Positions 10,995 to 19,073 of a DNA stretch of 64,000 bases are shown piece after piece. The notes beneath the pieces were generated by a model that saw nothing but the letters and a program-made list of their open reading frames with translations, had not been told where the DNA came from and did not search any database. The number at the start of each line of letters is the position of its first letter. Position 1 is the first letter of the stretch. Both the position numbers and the translations under genes were made by a program. The DNA is from Metallosphaera cuprina Ar-4. GTDB taxonomy: Archaea > Thermoproteota > Thermoprotei_A > Sulfolobales > Sulfolobaceae. The stretch is taken from positions 62,001 to 126,000 of the forward strand of contig NC_015435.1 in the NCBI RefSeq assembly GCF_000204925.1, given 5' to 3'.

Positions 10995-11291
10995 AATTGA
11001 GTCATCAAATACGTACCCAGATTCCTCTTTTACAATAGTAGTATCAGGTATATAAGGAGGGTCAGGAAGCAGCATCAAGGGTTTTGCTCTACCTAGATAT
11101 ATCCATTTTAACTTACCATTTATTTTCTCCAATTTATACCAGTATTTTCCAATATAAATATATCTTTTCTGTTTTTTATAAACTACATGAAATGGCTTGA
11201 GGTAAATACCGTGTTCCTTTATCCTCGTATTATATTCGTATACTAGAGATTTTAATATAGACAAAACGTTACTAAATTCCTTTTCATTCAT
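10950..11291 (-). CDS. hypothetical protein, antisense-overlapping atpC
   Basis: About 113 aa, basic, rich in Tyr and Lys in the middle (YKKQKRYIYIGKYWYKLE), with a proline-rich strip (MLLPDPPYIPDTT) near residue 75. I do not recognise the family. The R-Y-I-Y-I-G-K-Y-W-Y pattern recalls short beta-hairpin nucleic-acid-binding modules, but that is speculation. Three in-frame starts exist (11318, 11303, 11291). TTTATAAA at 11318-11325 is about 30 nt from the ATG at 11291, which I prefer. The last 45 bp lie antisense to the end of atpC. Moderately confident that it is a real gene because it fills the only gap between atpC and the aldo/keto reductase. Confidence 0.55.
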   Translation of the reverse strand: MNEKEFSNVLSILKSLVYEYNTRIKEHGIYLKPFHVVYKKQKRYIYIGKYWYKLEKINGKLKWIYLGRAKPLMLLPDPPYIPDTTIVKEESGYVFDDSILNQLKGHIALQPFR

Positions 11292-11360
11292 TCTAACTAG
11301 CATGGAAATAAAGCACATTTTATAAAGATAAAATTCTACTATCTATGTCGATGGTATGAC

Positions 11361-12329
11361 ATGTTATTTAGAGATTTTGGTCGTACTGGAATCAAAGTGT
11401 CACAGTTAGGAATAGGCATGTGGAGTTTAGTTACAGATTGGTGGGGTAGACCAGACAAGGCTAGAGATATTATCAAGGCGGCTATTGATTTGGATATAAA
11501 TTTCTTTGACACCGCTGATATGTATGGTAATGGAAAGGCTGAGGAAATACTTGGTGATTCTGTAAAAACGAAAAGGGATAAGGTTATAATCCTAACCAAG
11601 ATAGGATATGACTTTTATACCTCACCTGAGAGACCTAAACAAAGATATGATATAGAATATTTAAATATGACAGTAAAAAAATCATTAAAGAGACTTCAAA
11701 CAGATTATATTGATATTTTAATGCTACATAATCCTAAATTGAAGGATATATCTAACAAGGACTTGCTGGAATTTATGAAGTCGCTCAAGTCAGATGGAAT
11801 TGCTAGAGTTATTGGTGTAGCATTAGGTCCAACTCTGGGCTGGGAGAACGAAGGTCTAAAGGCTATAGAGGTCGGATATGAGAGCCTTGAACATATCTTC
11901 AATATTATCGAGCTCTATCCAGGGATGAGACTACTAAAACATAACATAGGTCACGTGGTGAGGGTTCCTCATTCCTCAGACGTATTGAATGATTCCAAGT
12001 GGCCACTAAGATATGATCCAAAGCTTCACAGACGCTTCAAAACTCAGGTGTGGATAGATAAGGCTGTTGAAAGGACTCTGGATCTTAGGAACTTCGCTTT
12101 AAGTAGGGGTTTAAAGCTAAACGAGCTTGCCCTAGCCTTCGTTTGGTCCTTCGAAAATGTATCTACAGTGGTTCCAAATATAACTACCATTGAGGAATTA
12201 AGGGAAAGTGAGAAATCTACTCGAGTTATTCTAAATGAGGATGACGTCGAATACATTATACAATATTATGAGAAAAATTATAAGGAACTAAATGAGGAAA
12301 GTATTAAAGAAACAGAGATTTATAAATGA
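11361..12329 (+). CDS. aldo/keto reductase
   Basis: NAD(P)H-dependent oxidoreductase with a TIM barrel, 322 aa. The catalytic tetrad is visible: Asp and Tyr in FFDTADMYGNG (about residues 49-59), Lys in ILTKIGY near 77, His in LMLHNP near 113. The C-terminal cofactor-binding part includes the ALAFVWSFENVSTVVPN strand. Substrate unknown; archaeal members reduce sugars, ketones or aldehydes. A possible TATA box at 11318-11325 would give a leader of about 14 nt. Convergent with the HAM1 gene, 10 bp apart. Confidence 0.88.
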   Translation: MLFRDFGRTGIKVSQLGIGMWSLVTDWWGRPDKARDIIKAAIDLDINFFDTADMYGNGKAEEILGDSVKTKRDKVIILTKIGYDFYTSPERPKQRYDIEYLNMTVKKSLKRLQTDYIDILMLHNPKLKDISNKDLLEFMKSLKSDGIARVIGVALGPTLGWENEGLKAIEVGYESLEHIFNIIELYPGMRLLKHNIGHVVRVPHSSDVLNDSKWPLRYDPKLHRRFKTQVWIDKAVERTLDLRNFALSRGLKLNELALAFVWSFENVSTVVPNITTIEELRESEKSTRVILNEDDVEYIIQYYEKNYKELNEESIKETEIYK

Positions 12330-12339
12330 AATAAATTTA

Positions 12340-12894
12340 TCATATCTTTTCATAGAATCTCAAAAACTCTCTAAATGCTTGGCTCCTATGAGAGATGAGG
12401 TTCTTTTCCTTCAAGTCCATTTGTGCGAATGAGATATTGTAACCGTTTGGTATAAATATTGGGTCAAATCCAAATCCTTTATCGCCTTCCGCCTTATCTC
12501 CTATGTGTCCATTTATTTCTCCTTTAAATAGCTCTAGCCTCTCTACATCGATATACCCGATAACTGATCTAAAGATGGCTCTTCTATTTTCAATTCCGTT
12601 CATGAGTTTCAGGATACCTTCGTTATCTAGTGTTCTTTTTACATAATTAGTATAGGGACCTGGAAATCCATTCAACGCTTCTATAAATAAACCACTATCT
12701 TCAACTATAAGTGGGAATCTGAACAAGGAGAAAAAGGTAACCGCCGAGTACCTAACTATCTCCTCTAGGCTATCAGCTTGAATTTCAAGCTTAGGCGAAT
12801 CTATCCTAACTAAACGAACTTTATGTCCAGACAGATCCTTTAGTTCGGCAAATTTGTGTTCGTTACTAGTTACGACTCTTACTTCTCCTTTCAT
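12340..12894 (-). CDS. rdgB: XTP/dITP diphosphatase (HAM1/RdgB)
   Basis: House-cleaning enzyme that hydrolyses non-canonical purine NTPs to NMP + PPi. 184 aa with the family signatures [11 protein letters not shown] (phosphate loop, residues 8-18), IVEDSGLFIEALNGFPG (metal binding, about 63-79) and GFGFDPIF near 141. It is the last gene of the minus-strand operon S24e-S27ae-Kae1-Bud32-HAM1, and its start overlaps the end of bud32 by 29 bp, implying coupled translation. Confidence 0.93.
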   Translation of the reverse strand: MKGEVRVVTSNEHKFAELKDLSGHKVRLVRIDSPKLEIQADSLEEIVRYSAVTFFSLFRFPLIVEDSGLFIEALNGFPGPYTNYVKRTLDNEGILKLMNGIENRRAIFRSVIGYIDVERLELFKGEINGHIGDKAEGDKGFGFDPIFIPNGYNISFAQMDLKEKNLISHRSQAFREFLRFYEKI

Positions 12895-13507
12895 CTACGT
12901 ATCTACCCCTCAGCCTTATCTCTTCTACTTTTTTTAATACTTCATCTCGCATTTTTGTAGCTTCATCGTATCCCTCTAGAAATAGAGAAAACGCATTATC
13001 TCTGATTTGCACGTGTACACTTTCTAGGGATCTAAGGAAGACATGTATCTCAGTTGCTATATCTTCCAAATCCCTTGACCTCTTCGAGAGTCCAAAATCG
13101 ATAAAAAAAACCTCCCCGTCATGAAGTATCAAGTTATTTGTGGTTAGATCTCCGTGGATAATGCCGTTAAGGTGCATCTTTCCTGTCATAAATCCAATCT
13201 CCTTAAAAATATCTAAGCTGCCTCTTTCGGCAATTTCCTTAACTGTTGGACCTTCAAGATACTCCATGACTATTGTAAAAGAATCAGGATTTACGTAAAG
13301 AATAGCTGGTGTGTTGACTCCTGAGGACAACGCCGCAAACATGACCTTAGCTTCTGACGCTGTTCTCTCTCTATTGATTTTCCTATCTAGGTCAGGATTA
13401 CGATAAGGTTTAGAAATTCTAACCTTATATACAGATTTTATACCTTGAAATCTTCCGTAATATACTAGCGACTCCGATCCTTTCTTAATCAATTTCAACT
13501 TCTCCAC
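12866..13507 (-). CDS. bud32: KEOPS kinase Bud32
   Basis: Small atypical Ser/Thr kinase/ATPase of the KEOPS complex, which helps Kae1 make t6A37 in ANN-decoding tRNAs. 213 aa: a lysine in [11 protein letters not shown] near residue 30, catalytic loop [10 protein letters not shown] near residue 119, and the metal-binding IDFGLS near 136; the activation segment is absent, as usual in the family. It overlaps kae1 by 13 bp and HAM1 by 29 bp. In some archaea Kae1 and Bud32 are fused; here they are separate overlapping genes. Confidence 0.95.
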   Translation of the reverse strand: MEKLKLIKKGSESLVYYGRFQGIKSVYKVRISKPYRNPDLDRKINRERTASEAKVMFAALSSGVNTPAILYVNPDSFTIVMEYLEGPTVKEIAERGSLDIFKEIGFMTGKMHLNGIIHGDLTTNNLILHDGEVFFIDFGLSKRSRDLEDIATEIHVFLRSLESVHVQIRDNAFSLFLEGYDEATKMRDEVLKKVEEIRLRGRYVDERRSKSRN

Positions 13508-14490
13508 GGTATATCTACCTCATCAATTCTCCATCTAGGCCTTATGGTAGATTCTGAAATGTCTATAGAAACTCCATGCTTGAATCCAAGAAGCCCTGCA
13601 TAAGCAATCATAGCTCCGTTATCACCAGAGTAAGAACTAGGTACTACCTTGAGATCAAGGTTCCAGTCCTTAGCTAACTGGATTAGTTTGTCTCTAAGAC
13701 TTCCACTTGCTGCCACACCGCCAACTATCATTATCTCGCTTTTTTCAGTAAGTGCTACAGCTCGCTCTGTGGCTTCTAATAACATATCAAAGGCTATCTC
13801 TCTCAGGCTGAAACAGACGTCATGAATATCGTTTCTCCTCGCAGCTCTAAGAGCAGCTGTCAAAAGTCCCGAATAAGACATGTCCTCTCCCTTCACGACA
13901 TAGGGAAGGTTAATTAACCTAGACCCTTTTTCGGCACATATATCTATTTTGTGCTTTCCGTTCACTATATATGGTGGCGCAAGTCCTATCTCTCTTACGA
14001 AAGTATCCATCATGTTCCCTAATGCTATATCTAACGTCTCTCCAAATATACGAAATCTTCCTTTGTAAAATGTAGAAATGATGGTATTACCTCCTGATAA
14101 GTATAAGATTAGAGGATCCCTGGCATCAGTAGTTAGATATCCTATTTCTATATGTCCTATACCGTGATTTACTGGAACTAGATTTTTCTTAAATTTTAAT
14201 GCCAAGGCTCTGGCTACAACTGCTCCAACTCTGAGAGTCGGTCCCATACCTGGCCCCAGAGCTATTGCAATGGCGCTTATCTCGTCCATTGATGTGTTTG
14301 CCGCTTTTAATGCGTTCTTTAGTATAACGTGAGCAGTTAAAGAGTGATGTCTAGCTGCTTCACTAGGTTTCATCCCACCGCTCTGTGGAACAAAGGTATC
14401 CCTTTCATTAGCTAAAATGTATGGAGGTTTGTCCTGCGCGATACCAACTCCGAAAGTGTGAGCTGTAGACTCTATACCCAAAACTTTCAT
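13495..14490 (-). CDS. kae1: tRNA N6-threonylcarbamoyladenosine synthase Kae1
   Basis: Catalytic subunit of KEOPS, transferring threonylcarbamoyl from TC-AMP to A37 of tRNA. 331 aa, ASKHA fold: ATP-binding start [15 protein letters not shown], metal-binding histidines in [10 protein letters not shown] near residue 107-111, the LYLSGGNT motif near 129, and [14 protein letters not shown] near 255. It follows S27ae with a 4-bp overlap and precedes bud32. Other KEOPS subunits (Cgi121, Pcc1) are not in the window. Confidence 0.97.
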   Translation of the reverse strand: MKVLGIESTAHTFGVGIAQDKPPYILANERDTFVPQSGGMKPSEAARHHSLTAHVILKNALKAANTSMDEISAIAIALGPGMGPTLRVGAVVARALALKFKKNLVPVNHGIGHIEIGYLTTDARDPLILYLSGGNTIISTFYKGRFRIFGETLDIALGNMMDTFVREIGLAPPYIVNGKHKIDICAEKGSRLINLPYVVKGEDMSYSGLLTAALRAARRNDIHDVCFSLREIAFDMLLEATERAVALTEKSEIMIVGGVAASGSLRDKLIQLAKDWNLDLKVVPSSYSGDNGAMIAYAGLLGFKHGVSIDISESTIRPRWRIDEVDIPWRS

Positions 14491-14675
14491 GATCTTGATT
14501 TACCTGCCAAGAACTCTGTATATTCACATTTACCGCAGGCCCATCTCTCTTTTGGTTTCATGTGGTGTGCCATTACACTCCCACAACGGGGACATTTCTT
14601 GTTTTTTAACTTTATCTTGTTATCAGTTATCTCATAGTAGAGTCTACTGCTGGCTTTTTCCGATCCTTTAGCCAT
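14487..14675 (-). CDS. rps27ae: 30S ribosomal protein S27ae
   Basis: 62-aa zinc ribbon protein. Two metal-binding pairs CPRCGS and CGKC stand about 18 residues apart, and the family stretch [14 protein letters not shown] is intact; the ubiquitin fusion seen in eukaryotes is absent. A GTG in frame at 14684 is not the start: AAGGTGA at 14680-14686 is the ribosome binding site for ATG 14675. The gene overlaps both neighbours (S24e by 8 bp, kae1 by 4 bp). Confidence 0.95.
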   Translation of the reverse strand: MAKGSEKASSRLYYEITDNKIKLKNKKCPRCGSVMAHHMKPKERWACGKCEYTEFLAGKSRS

Positions 14676-15012
14676 TTGAATCACCTTTCTGCACGTTAGC
14701 TTTTGTGCCCCTATTTATTAGATGTGAAGGCTCGAATTCCTCTAATGTTTCCTTACTCTCGTACACATGAACTCTAGCCTCACTTATTCCAGCACCGTAT
14801 CCAGTGTTAATTTCTCTAACTACAACAAGCTCATCTCTTGCTCCCATGAAGTTAGATATAGCGTTTTTTAGATCGGCCCTTGAGGGGGTAGGGCTCCCTA
14901 TGTGGTAAATCTTTAATCTAATCTCTCTTCTGCCAATTACCTTGTTATCTGCTATACTTTCAACTAGCGCTTCGGCCTTTTCAGATACCTTAATTTGTTG
15001 CGATTGAGACAT
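14668..15012 (-). CDS. rps24e: 30S ribosomal protein S24e
   Basis: 114 aa, first gene of the ribosomal/KEOPS operon. The core [20 protein letters not shown] with the P-T-P-S-R loop near residue 45, and V-x-E-I-N-T-G-Y-G-x-G near 80, match archaeal S24e. ATG 15012 is preceded by a purine-rich GAGGAGAGA. The downstream S27ae start lies inside its 3' end. It is well separated (26 bp) from thi4. Confidence 0.95.
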   Translation of the reverse strand: MSQSQQIKVSEKAEALVESIADNKVIGRREIRLKIYHIGSPTPSRADLKNAISNFMGARDELVVVREINTGYGAGISEARVHVYESKETLEEFEPSHLINRGTKANVQKGDSNG

Positions 15013-15037
15013 CTCTCCTCACTCTTATTGGATGGTT

Positions 15038-15835
15038 TTAAGTGTTGTGGATTTTTACGTTAAGCTTGGCTATTATATCTTCCGCAACCCTTTTACCTGA
15101 GAGTATCATTGCACCAAATATAGGTCCCATTCTCGGTAACGCTTTGATCTCAGTAACCGCCATACCTGTAGCATACAATCCAGGAGCAACTTCTCCTGTT
15201 TGTTCCACTGTAAGTTGTTCAGCTATTTCACTGTAGGCCGACTTTTCTCCCGGAATAGCTATCCCTAATTCCGGTAATTTCCTTGAGGCTACTGAAATTA
15301 CTTCAGCGTCGTGTCCTGTAGCGTCCACAACAGCTCTAGCCGATATAAAAAGCGGATCTACATGTAAAGCAGCCATCTGAGTTGCTGTCCATTCTACTGC
15401 TACGCCTGTTACACGTAGCGGATTCTCCCTAAAAATAACATCGTCCACAGTGACTCCGTGGATTATCTTCGCTCCAGCATCTATGGCTGCAGTAGCCAAT
15501 TTTGCCATCAACTCAGCGCTATCTACAGCGTAAACCCCTTCCTCAAACTTATGAAGCCTAACTCCTATCCCCCTTAGGATCTCATCTGCAGGACTCTCAA
15601 TGATTATCTTATGGAACAGCATAGCGCCTCCACCTATACCTCCTCCAAAACTAAGTCTTCTTTCAAACACAGTGGTTTTAAGACCAGACTTAGCAAGGTA
15701 GTAGGCTGCAGAGAGACCAGAAGGACCTGCGCCCACAATCACAACGTCATTTACTGAAAAGTCCATCCAATCTTCGAACGTTGCTCTGAGGATATACCTT
15801 GTTATTTTCGTCTCATCTACCTGTTTTACGTTCAT
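15038..15835 (-). CDS. thi4: thiamine thiazole synthase Thi4 (sulfide-dependent type)
   Basis: Makes the adenylated thiazole of thiamine from NAD, glycine and a sulfur donor. 265 aa with the dinucleotide-binding loop [14 protein letters not shown] (residues 31-44), [12 protein letters not shown] near 63-74, and [13 protein letters not shown] near the C-terminus. The site that carries the suicidal cysteine in yeast THI4 reads LHVDP here, with His158, as in archaeal Thi4 enzymes known to use external sulfide catalytically. ATG 15835 lies 26.5 nt from the TATA element at 15857-15866, so the mRNA is probably leaderless. YjbQ and a ThiR-type regulator, also thiamine-linked, lie elsewhere in the window. 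Confidence 0.95.
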   Translation of the reverse strand: MNVKQVDETKITRYILRATFEDWMDFSVNDVVIVGAGPSGLSAAYYLAKSGLKTTVFERRLSFGGGIGGGAMLFHKIIIESPADEILRGIGVRLHKFEEGVYAVDSAELMAKLATAAIDAGAKIIHGVTVDDVIFRENPLRVTGVAVEWTATQMAALHVDPLFISARAVVDATGHDAEVISVASRKLPELGIAIPGEKSAYSEIAEQLTVEQTGEVAPGLYATGMAVTEIKALPRMGPIFGAMILSGKRVAEDIIAKLNVKIHNT

Positions 15836-15856
15836 AATATCATCAACATTTAACCG

Positions 15857-15866
15857 ACTTATAAGC
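15857..15866 (-). promoter_or_regulatory. thi4 TATA box
   Basis: ACTTATAAGC on the plus strand (GCTTATAAGT on the transcribed strand) is centred 26.5 nt upstream of the thi4 ATG at 15835, the spacing expected for a leaderless archaeal gene. No folded element resembling a TPP riboswitch fits between box and start. Confidence 0.65.
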
Positions 15867-15925
15867 TAGATTATATATTAAAAAACGACAACAATGGATA
15901 TTAAATTCCATGAGAATATAGCTCT

Positions 15926-16123
15926 ATGCCTTTAGAGTTAAACGTGAATAGTAGAGCTTTAAGATGTGATGTATGTGGAGTGGTTATAAAGTCAAGACCA
16001 ATAGTGGTTAAAACATGTTGTAATAACAAGCCGTGGACTTTTTGTAGTAATAGGTGTTACTCTTTATGGATGAAGGATTGGCTGAGAAAACAGGAACAGA
16101 CCAGATCAAGGGGGAAGTTATAG
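15926..16123 (+). CDS. small zinc-finger protein upstream of ubiX
   Basis: 65 aa with six cysteines: CDVC at 14-17, adjacent Cys31-Cys32, FCSNRC at 40-45, followed by a basic tail ([14 protein letters not shown]). The C-x2-C ... FCS-x2-C layout resembles the TRASH/YHS/MYM-type treble-clef metal-binding modules. It may bind metal or nucleic acid; the role is unknown. The ubiX gene starts within it (58-bp overlap), so the two are surely translated from one message. ATG 15926 lies about 25 nt after ATATTAAATT. Confidence 0.7.
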   Translation: MPLELNVNSRALRCDVCGVVIKSRPIVVKTCCNNKPWTFCSNRCYSLWMKDWLRKQEQTRSRGKL

Positions 16124-16674
16124 TTGGTATAACAGGTGCTAGTGGGATCATATATGGTATCTCTATGGTAAACAGTCTTAACTCGCTAGGTTTTCGCCCA
16201 ATCGTTATCATAAGCAAAGGCGCAGTGAAGGTAGCAAGGGAGGAACAGGGTATAGACTTAAACCAAACCGTAGCGGGAATAGCGAGATATGTATATAATG
16301 AGAAAGACATCGACGCTCCTCCTTCTAGCTCAAGCAGACTAGTAAAAACCCTCGGTATGGCGATAATTCCTTGTAGCATAAGAACTTTGGCTCAAATAGC
16401 TTCAGGGATATCCTCTAATTTGATTACTAGAACTGCAATAAATATGCTCAGATTAAGAAGAAAACTCGTCCTCGTGATTAGAGAGACTCCTCTAGGGACG
16501 ATCGAGCTTGAAAACGCTCTCAAGGTTTCAAGAGCAGGAGGAATAATTCTACCAGCCTCTCCAGGTTTTTACACTAGGCCTAAAACTTTGGACGATTTGA
16601 TTAACTTTATCGTAGGAAAAACTTTAGATGCCTTGGAAATAGATCATGATATCTATAAAAGATGGTCTAAATAA
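16066..16674 (+). CDS. ubiX: flavin prenyltransferase UbiX
   Basis: Makes prenylated FMN, the cofactor of UbiD-type decarboxylases. About 202 aa with [17 protein letters not shown] (FMN-binding loop), [19 protein letters not shown] near 90-108, and the C-terminal region [15 protein letters not shown], all typical of UbiX/Pad1. The start is taken as ATG 16066 because AGGTG (16052-16056) precedes it by 9 nt; an upstream GTG at 16054 falls inside that site. The N-terminus is about 20 residues longer than usual. No UbiD lies in the window. Confidence 0.88.
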   Translation: MDEGLAEKTGTDQIKGEVIVGITGASGIIYGISMVNSLNSLGFRPIVIISKGAVKVAREEQGIDLNQTVAGIARYVYNEKDIDAPPSSSSRLVKTLGMAIIPCSIRTLAQIASGISSNLITRTAINMLRLRRKLVLVIRETPLGTIELENALKVSRAGGIILPASPGFYTRPKTLDDLINFIVGKTLDALEIDHDIYKRWSK

Positions 16675-17077
16675 GATCTAAATCTCTTTTACCAAATTTT
16701 TTAGATATTATCTCCTTGACCTTTTCATCTTCATAAAATTCGTCATGTTTCAGGTCCTTTTCAACATCTTCGCTTCCATTGTCTCGGTTTATTGCAAAGG
16801 CACACTTATTACCTGGAAGCAAGGCTCTCTTCTCACAGTAAGCGTATTGGCACTCTCCAGTAATACAAGTGTCACCAACCCATCTGCAGAATCCCACCTT
16901 CTGCGGGTTTCCTTTAACGTACCTGGTTTGTATCATTAACGCTCTTTTGTTACATCTAAAGTATGGGCACAGGTAATTGCACTTGTTTCCTAATGGAAGA
17001 GGTTTAGGCTCACCGTCACTAATTCTATTCCTAGAATCTCTAGGCTGGTTTCTCCTTTGAAAAGAATCGTCTCTCAA
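16667..17077 (-). CDS. cysteine-rich protein of unknown function
   Basis: 136 aa. Eight cysteines are grouped as C-x3-C-x4-C ([12 protein letters not shown], near 33-42), C-x6-C-x4-C-x4-C (near 64-81) and a last Cys near 92, flanked by a basic N-terminus and an acidic C-terminus. This suggests two metal or iron-sulfur sites; I do not recognise the family. There is no ATG near the front; TTG 17077 preceded by GGGGGTT at 8 nt is the best start. It lies 40 bp downstream of endA in the same direction and overlaps ubiX convergently by 8 bp. Confidence 0.6.
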   Translation of the reverse strand: MRDDSFQRRNQPRDSRNRISDGEPKPLPLGNKCNYLCPYFRCNKRALMIQTRYVKGNPQKVGFCRWVGDTCITGECQYAYCEKRALLPGNKCAFAINRDNGSEDVEKDLKHDEFYEDEKVKEIISKKFGKRDLDLI

Positions 17078-17117
17078 AGTAGCTGAACCCCCAAATTCTT
17101 TGACTGCTTATTAAATT

Positions 17118-17666
17118 TCACATCTTCACCCATTTAAACATTATGTACTTTATCTCGTTAAGGCGAGGGTTAACAATGGCTAAGACAAGTTTCTTTCTTG
17201 TGCTGTGAGATACTCTTCCATAACTCATCAACTCGTTCACCGAAATTTTTTCAGATCCGTCAAGGACCGAGATCACGAAAGGCGCATGTTCTATACCAGG
17301 TCCAAGAGTGTAAATAGCGAAATCTGCACCGAATTTTATTCCTGATCTAACAATAAATCCTCTCCTTTTCAGATCTTTATACACTAAATAAAGTGGTTTG
17401 AACTTAGCTATGATAGAGTTGGCATAGGATTCTATATCCTGGACGCTCATTACCTTTCCCAAATGTGAAACCTTCAAGATATCTTGTTCGGCTAGAAACA
17501 AACCTTCTAGAAGAGAAAGTTCTAAAGGCTTCGTAATGTCTTTTGTCGATCTAGGTTTAGCTATGCCTAAGGGTTTCCCATAAAACCCTAAATCGTAAAT
17601 AGCTCTAGCCTCATTTACATCAAACACTACAATTTTATCTCCTAGTAATTCCCCTGAAAATTGCAT
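17118..17666 (-). CDS. endA: tRNA-splicing endonuclease, catalytic subunit EndA
   Basis: Cuts bulge-helix-bulge introns from pre-tRNA. 182 aa. The catalytic triad is visible: Tyr119 in FAIYTLGPG, His127 in IEHAPF and Lys158/159 in HSTRKKLVLA. In Crenarchaeota the enzyme is a heterotetramer of this subunit and a non-catalytic paralogue, not found here. Its start shares one base with the stop of the PhoU-like gene (TAATG). Two intron-containing tRNAs, its likely substrates, are in this window (32113-32201 and 49111-49243). Confidence 0.95.
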   Translation of the reverse strand: MQFSGELLGDKIVVFDVNEARAIYDLGFYGKPLGIAKPRSTKDITKPLELSLLEGLFLAEQDILKVSHLGKVMSVQDIESYANSIIAKFKPLYLVYKDLKRRGFIVRSGIKFGADFAIYTLGPGIEHAPFVISVLDGSEKISVNELMSYGRVSHSTRKKLVLAIVNPRLNEIKYIMFKWVKM

Positions 17667-18301
17667 TATAGCCTCCCAAAAGCTATATAAGTTATCGATG
17701 TGGCCGAGTCCCTAATCATATCCTCACTGTCTTCCAATCTATCTGCGATATCTTTCATTAGCATCACGTAAATAAGATCTTCATATTTTTTCTCAAAGAG
17801 TTTCAATTCCAAACTTCTGTATAAATCATCTACTTCCTCCTCTAACTTCATTATGTTTCGGGCAGATTCTACGGATTTCTGCGCGTTTATAGAGAGTAGC
17901 CTTAGAGACTCGACCAAATGCATCAATGAGGCCAGAAGTTTTTCTGCTATTATGGTAATCAACTTATACAACAACTCATCTATTTGTGTACCTCTAGAGA
18001 TAAGCACACTTAATCTATAGGACGCAGCATCTAAGTTTTGAGAGATCTTCTCAAGTTTTGAGAGTATATCGATATATAGATCCTTGTCTTGTATACCTTC
18101 CTTTATTCTTATGATGTATTCTCCCAACATGAACTTGTCCGCTTCTACGCTATTTTTGATTCCATTGATTTTAGAGTAAACTTGCATTGGTGTAGCCACA
18201 TCTCCTGATTTTATCAATTCATACAGAGTTCTTACTTGATCGATAACTTTAAGCGATATCTGCTGTAATCTCTCCTCAAGGTTAATATGTGCAATACTCA
18301 T
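17666..18301 (-). CDS. PhoU/DUF47-like helical protein
   Basis: 211 aa, all helical. The C-terminal half has the pattern of PhoU-related DUF47 proteins: [18 protein letters not shown] followed by [11 protein letters not shown] near 185-195, with acidic residues that bind metal in that fold. DUF47 proteins often accompany Pit phosphate transporters, but none is nearby; here it is coupled to endA. Function is therefore open. 23 bp separate it from the preceding gene. Confidence 0.65.
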   Translation of the reverse strand: MSIAHINLEERLQQISLKVIDQVRTLYELIKSGDVATPMQVYSKINGIKNSVEADKFMLGEYIIRIKEGIQDKDLYIDILSKLEKISQNLDAASYRLSVLISRGTQIDELLYKLITIIAEKLLASLMHLVESLRLLSINAQKSVESARNIMKLEEEVDDLYRSLELKLFEKKYEDLIYVMLMKDIADRLEDSEDMIRDSATSITYIAFGRL

Positions 18302-18324
18302 TATCTTGTCTATGAAATAATGGT

Positions 18325-18726
18325 TTAAAAACTAAGCTTGGAAGTCATAGCAATTAATTGTTCCAATTCTTTTAAATCCTCATCTATATTGAGGCTAGTT
18401 CCAATCCTGTTTAACATGCTTTCAATGTCTTTGAGTAGTTCAACCTCGTCAGAGAATCCAATCATATGCAAGTAACTCACTATGCCTATAGTTTCCTCCC
18501 TTACTTTCTCGTCTGTGAGCGTAGGAAAGTATTCTACTATAGTCTTCAATCCGGACAGTATCTCCTTCCTAGTTCTCCTAATTCTTTTTACTACCCTTGA
18601 ACATCTTTCAAAATCGGGTTCATTTATAGCTATTATATTCTCCAATTGTGTTAGATTATTGGAGTGGTTCTCTATAACTTCCTCAAATCTTATCAACACA
18701 TCCCTTATTTTCTGGTCAGCTTCCAT
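18325..18726 (-). CDS. hypothetical helical protein
   Basis: 133 aa, predominantly alpha-helical and acidic, with heptad-like leucine/isoleucine spacing ([35 protein letters not shown]), suggesting a coiled-coil bundle perhaps related to the PhoU-like protein that follows. No catalytic motif is visible and I do not recognise it. Its ATG shares a base with the TAA of the preceding gene (TAATG), so translation is coupled. Confidence 0.65.
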   Translation of the reverse strand: MEADQKIRDVLIRFEEVIENHSNNLTQLENIIAINEPDFERCSRVVKRIRRTRKEILSGLKTIVEYFPTLTDEKVREETIGIVSYLHMIGFSDEVELLKDIESMLNRIGTSLNIDEDLKELEQLIAMTSKLSF

Positions 18727-19073
18727 TAGATGGCCCTCAAGGTTACAGTGCTATTGTCCTCTATTCCTAACTTTAACATATCCTCTGGGCTTGCCCAAAC
18801 TTCAATCTCTGGAATGGTCTCTTGTGATATTGCCTTTAATCTTATCCTCTTTCCTTTTACTGAGATCTCTACTTCTCCCTTTATTTCCATTTCCTTTGTA
18901 AGCTTAGATGAGATAAGAAGTGATCCACCTTTCACTTCGGGTCTCTTCCTTATCTTAACCCTTTTCTCCTTCAGGACTCCTTTCTCTCTACCTTTTAGGG
19001 CTGACGCCGGAGGAATTATATTTACAAGAGATTTAATATCGGTTTTCTTTTCCTCCTCTGATTCAGGGTTCAT
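18726..19073 (-). CDS. hypothetical protein with beta-rich C-terminus
   Basis: 115 aa. Residues 1-50 are charged and probably disordered (EEEKKTD... [16 protein letters not shown]). The rest alternates short strands ([30 protein letters not shown]) and ends with [19 protein letters not shown], which recalls the substrate-loop turn of AbrB/double-psi-barrel proteins such as the Cdc48 N domain. That likeness is by eye only. It overlaps glyS by 4 bp and the next gene by 1 bp. Confidence 0.65.
   Translation of the reverse strand: MNPESEEEKKTDIKSLVNIIPPASALKGREKGVLKEKRVKIRKRPEVKGGSLLISSKLTKEMEIKGEVEISVKGKRIRLKAISQETIPEIEVWASPEDMLKLGIEDNSTVTLRAI

Noticed and set aside
15836-15925. TPP riboswitch before thi4
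   Set aside because: The TATA box is 26.5 nt from the ATG, so there is essentially no leader to fold, and no conserved TPP-element sequence was seen.
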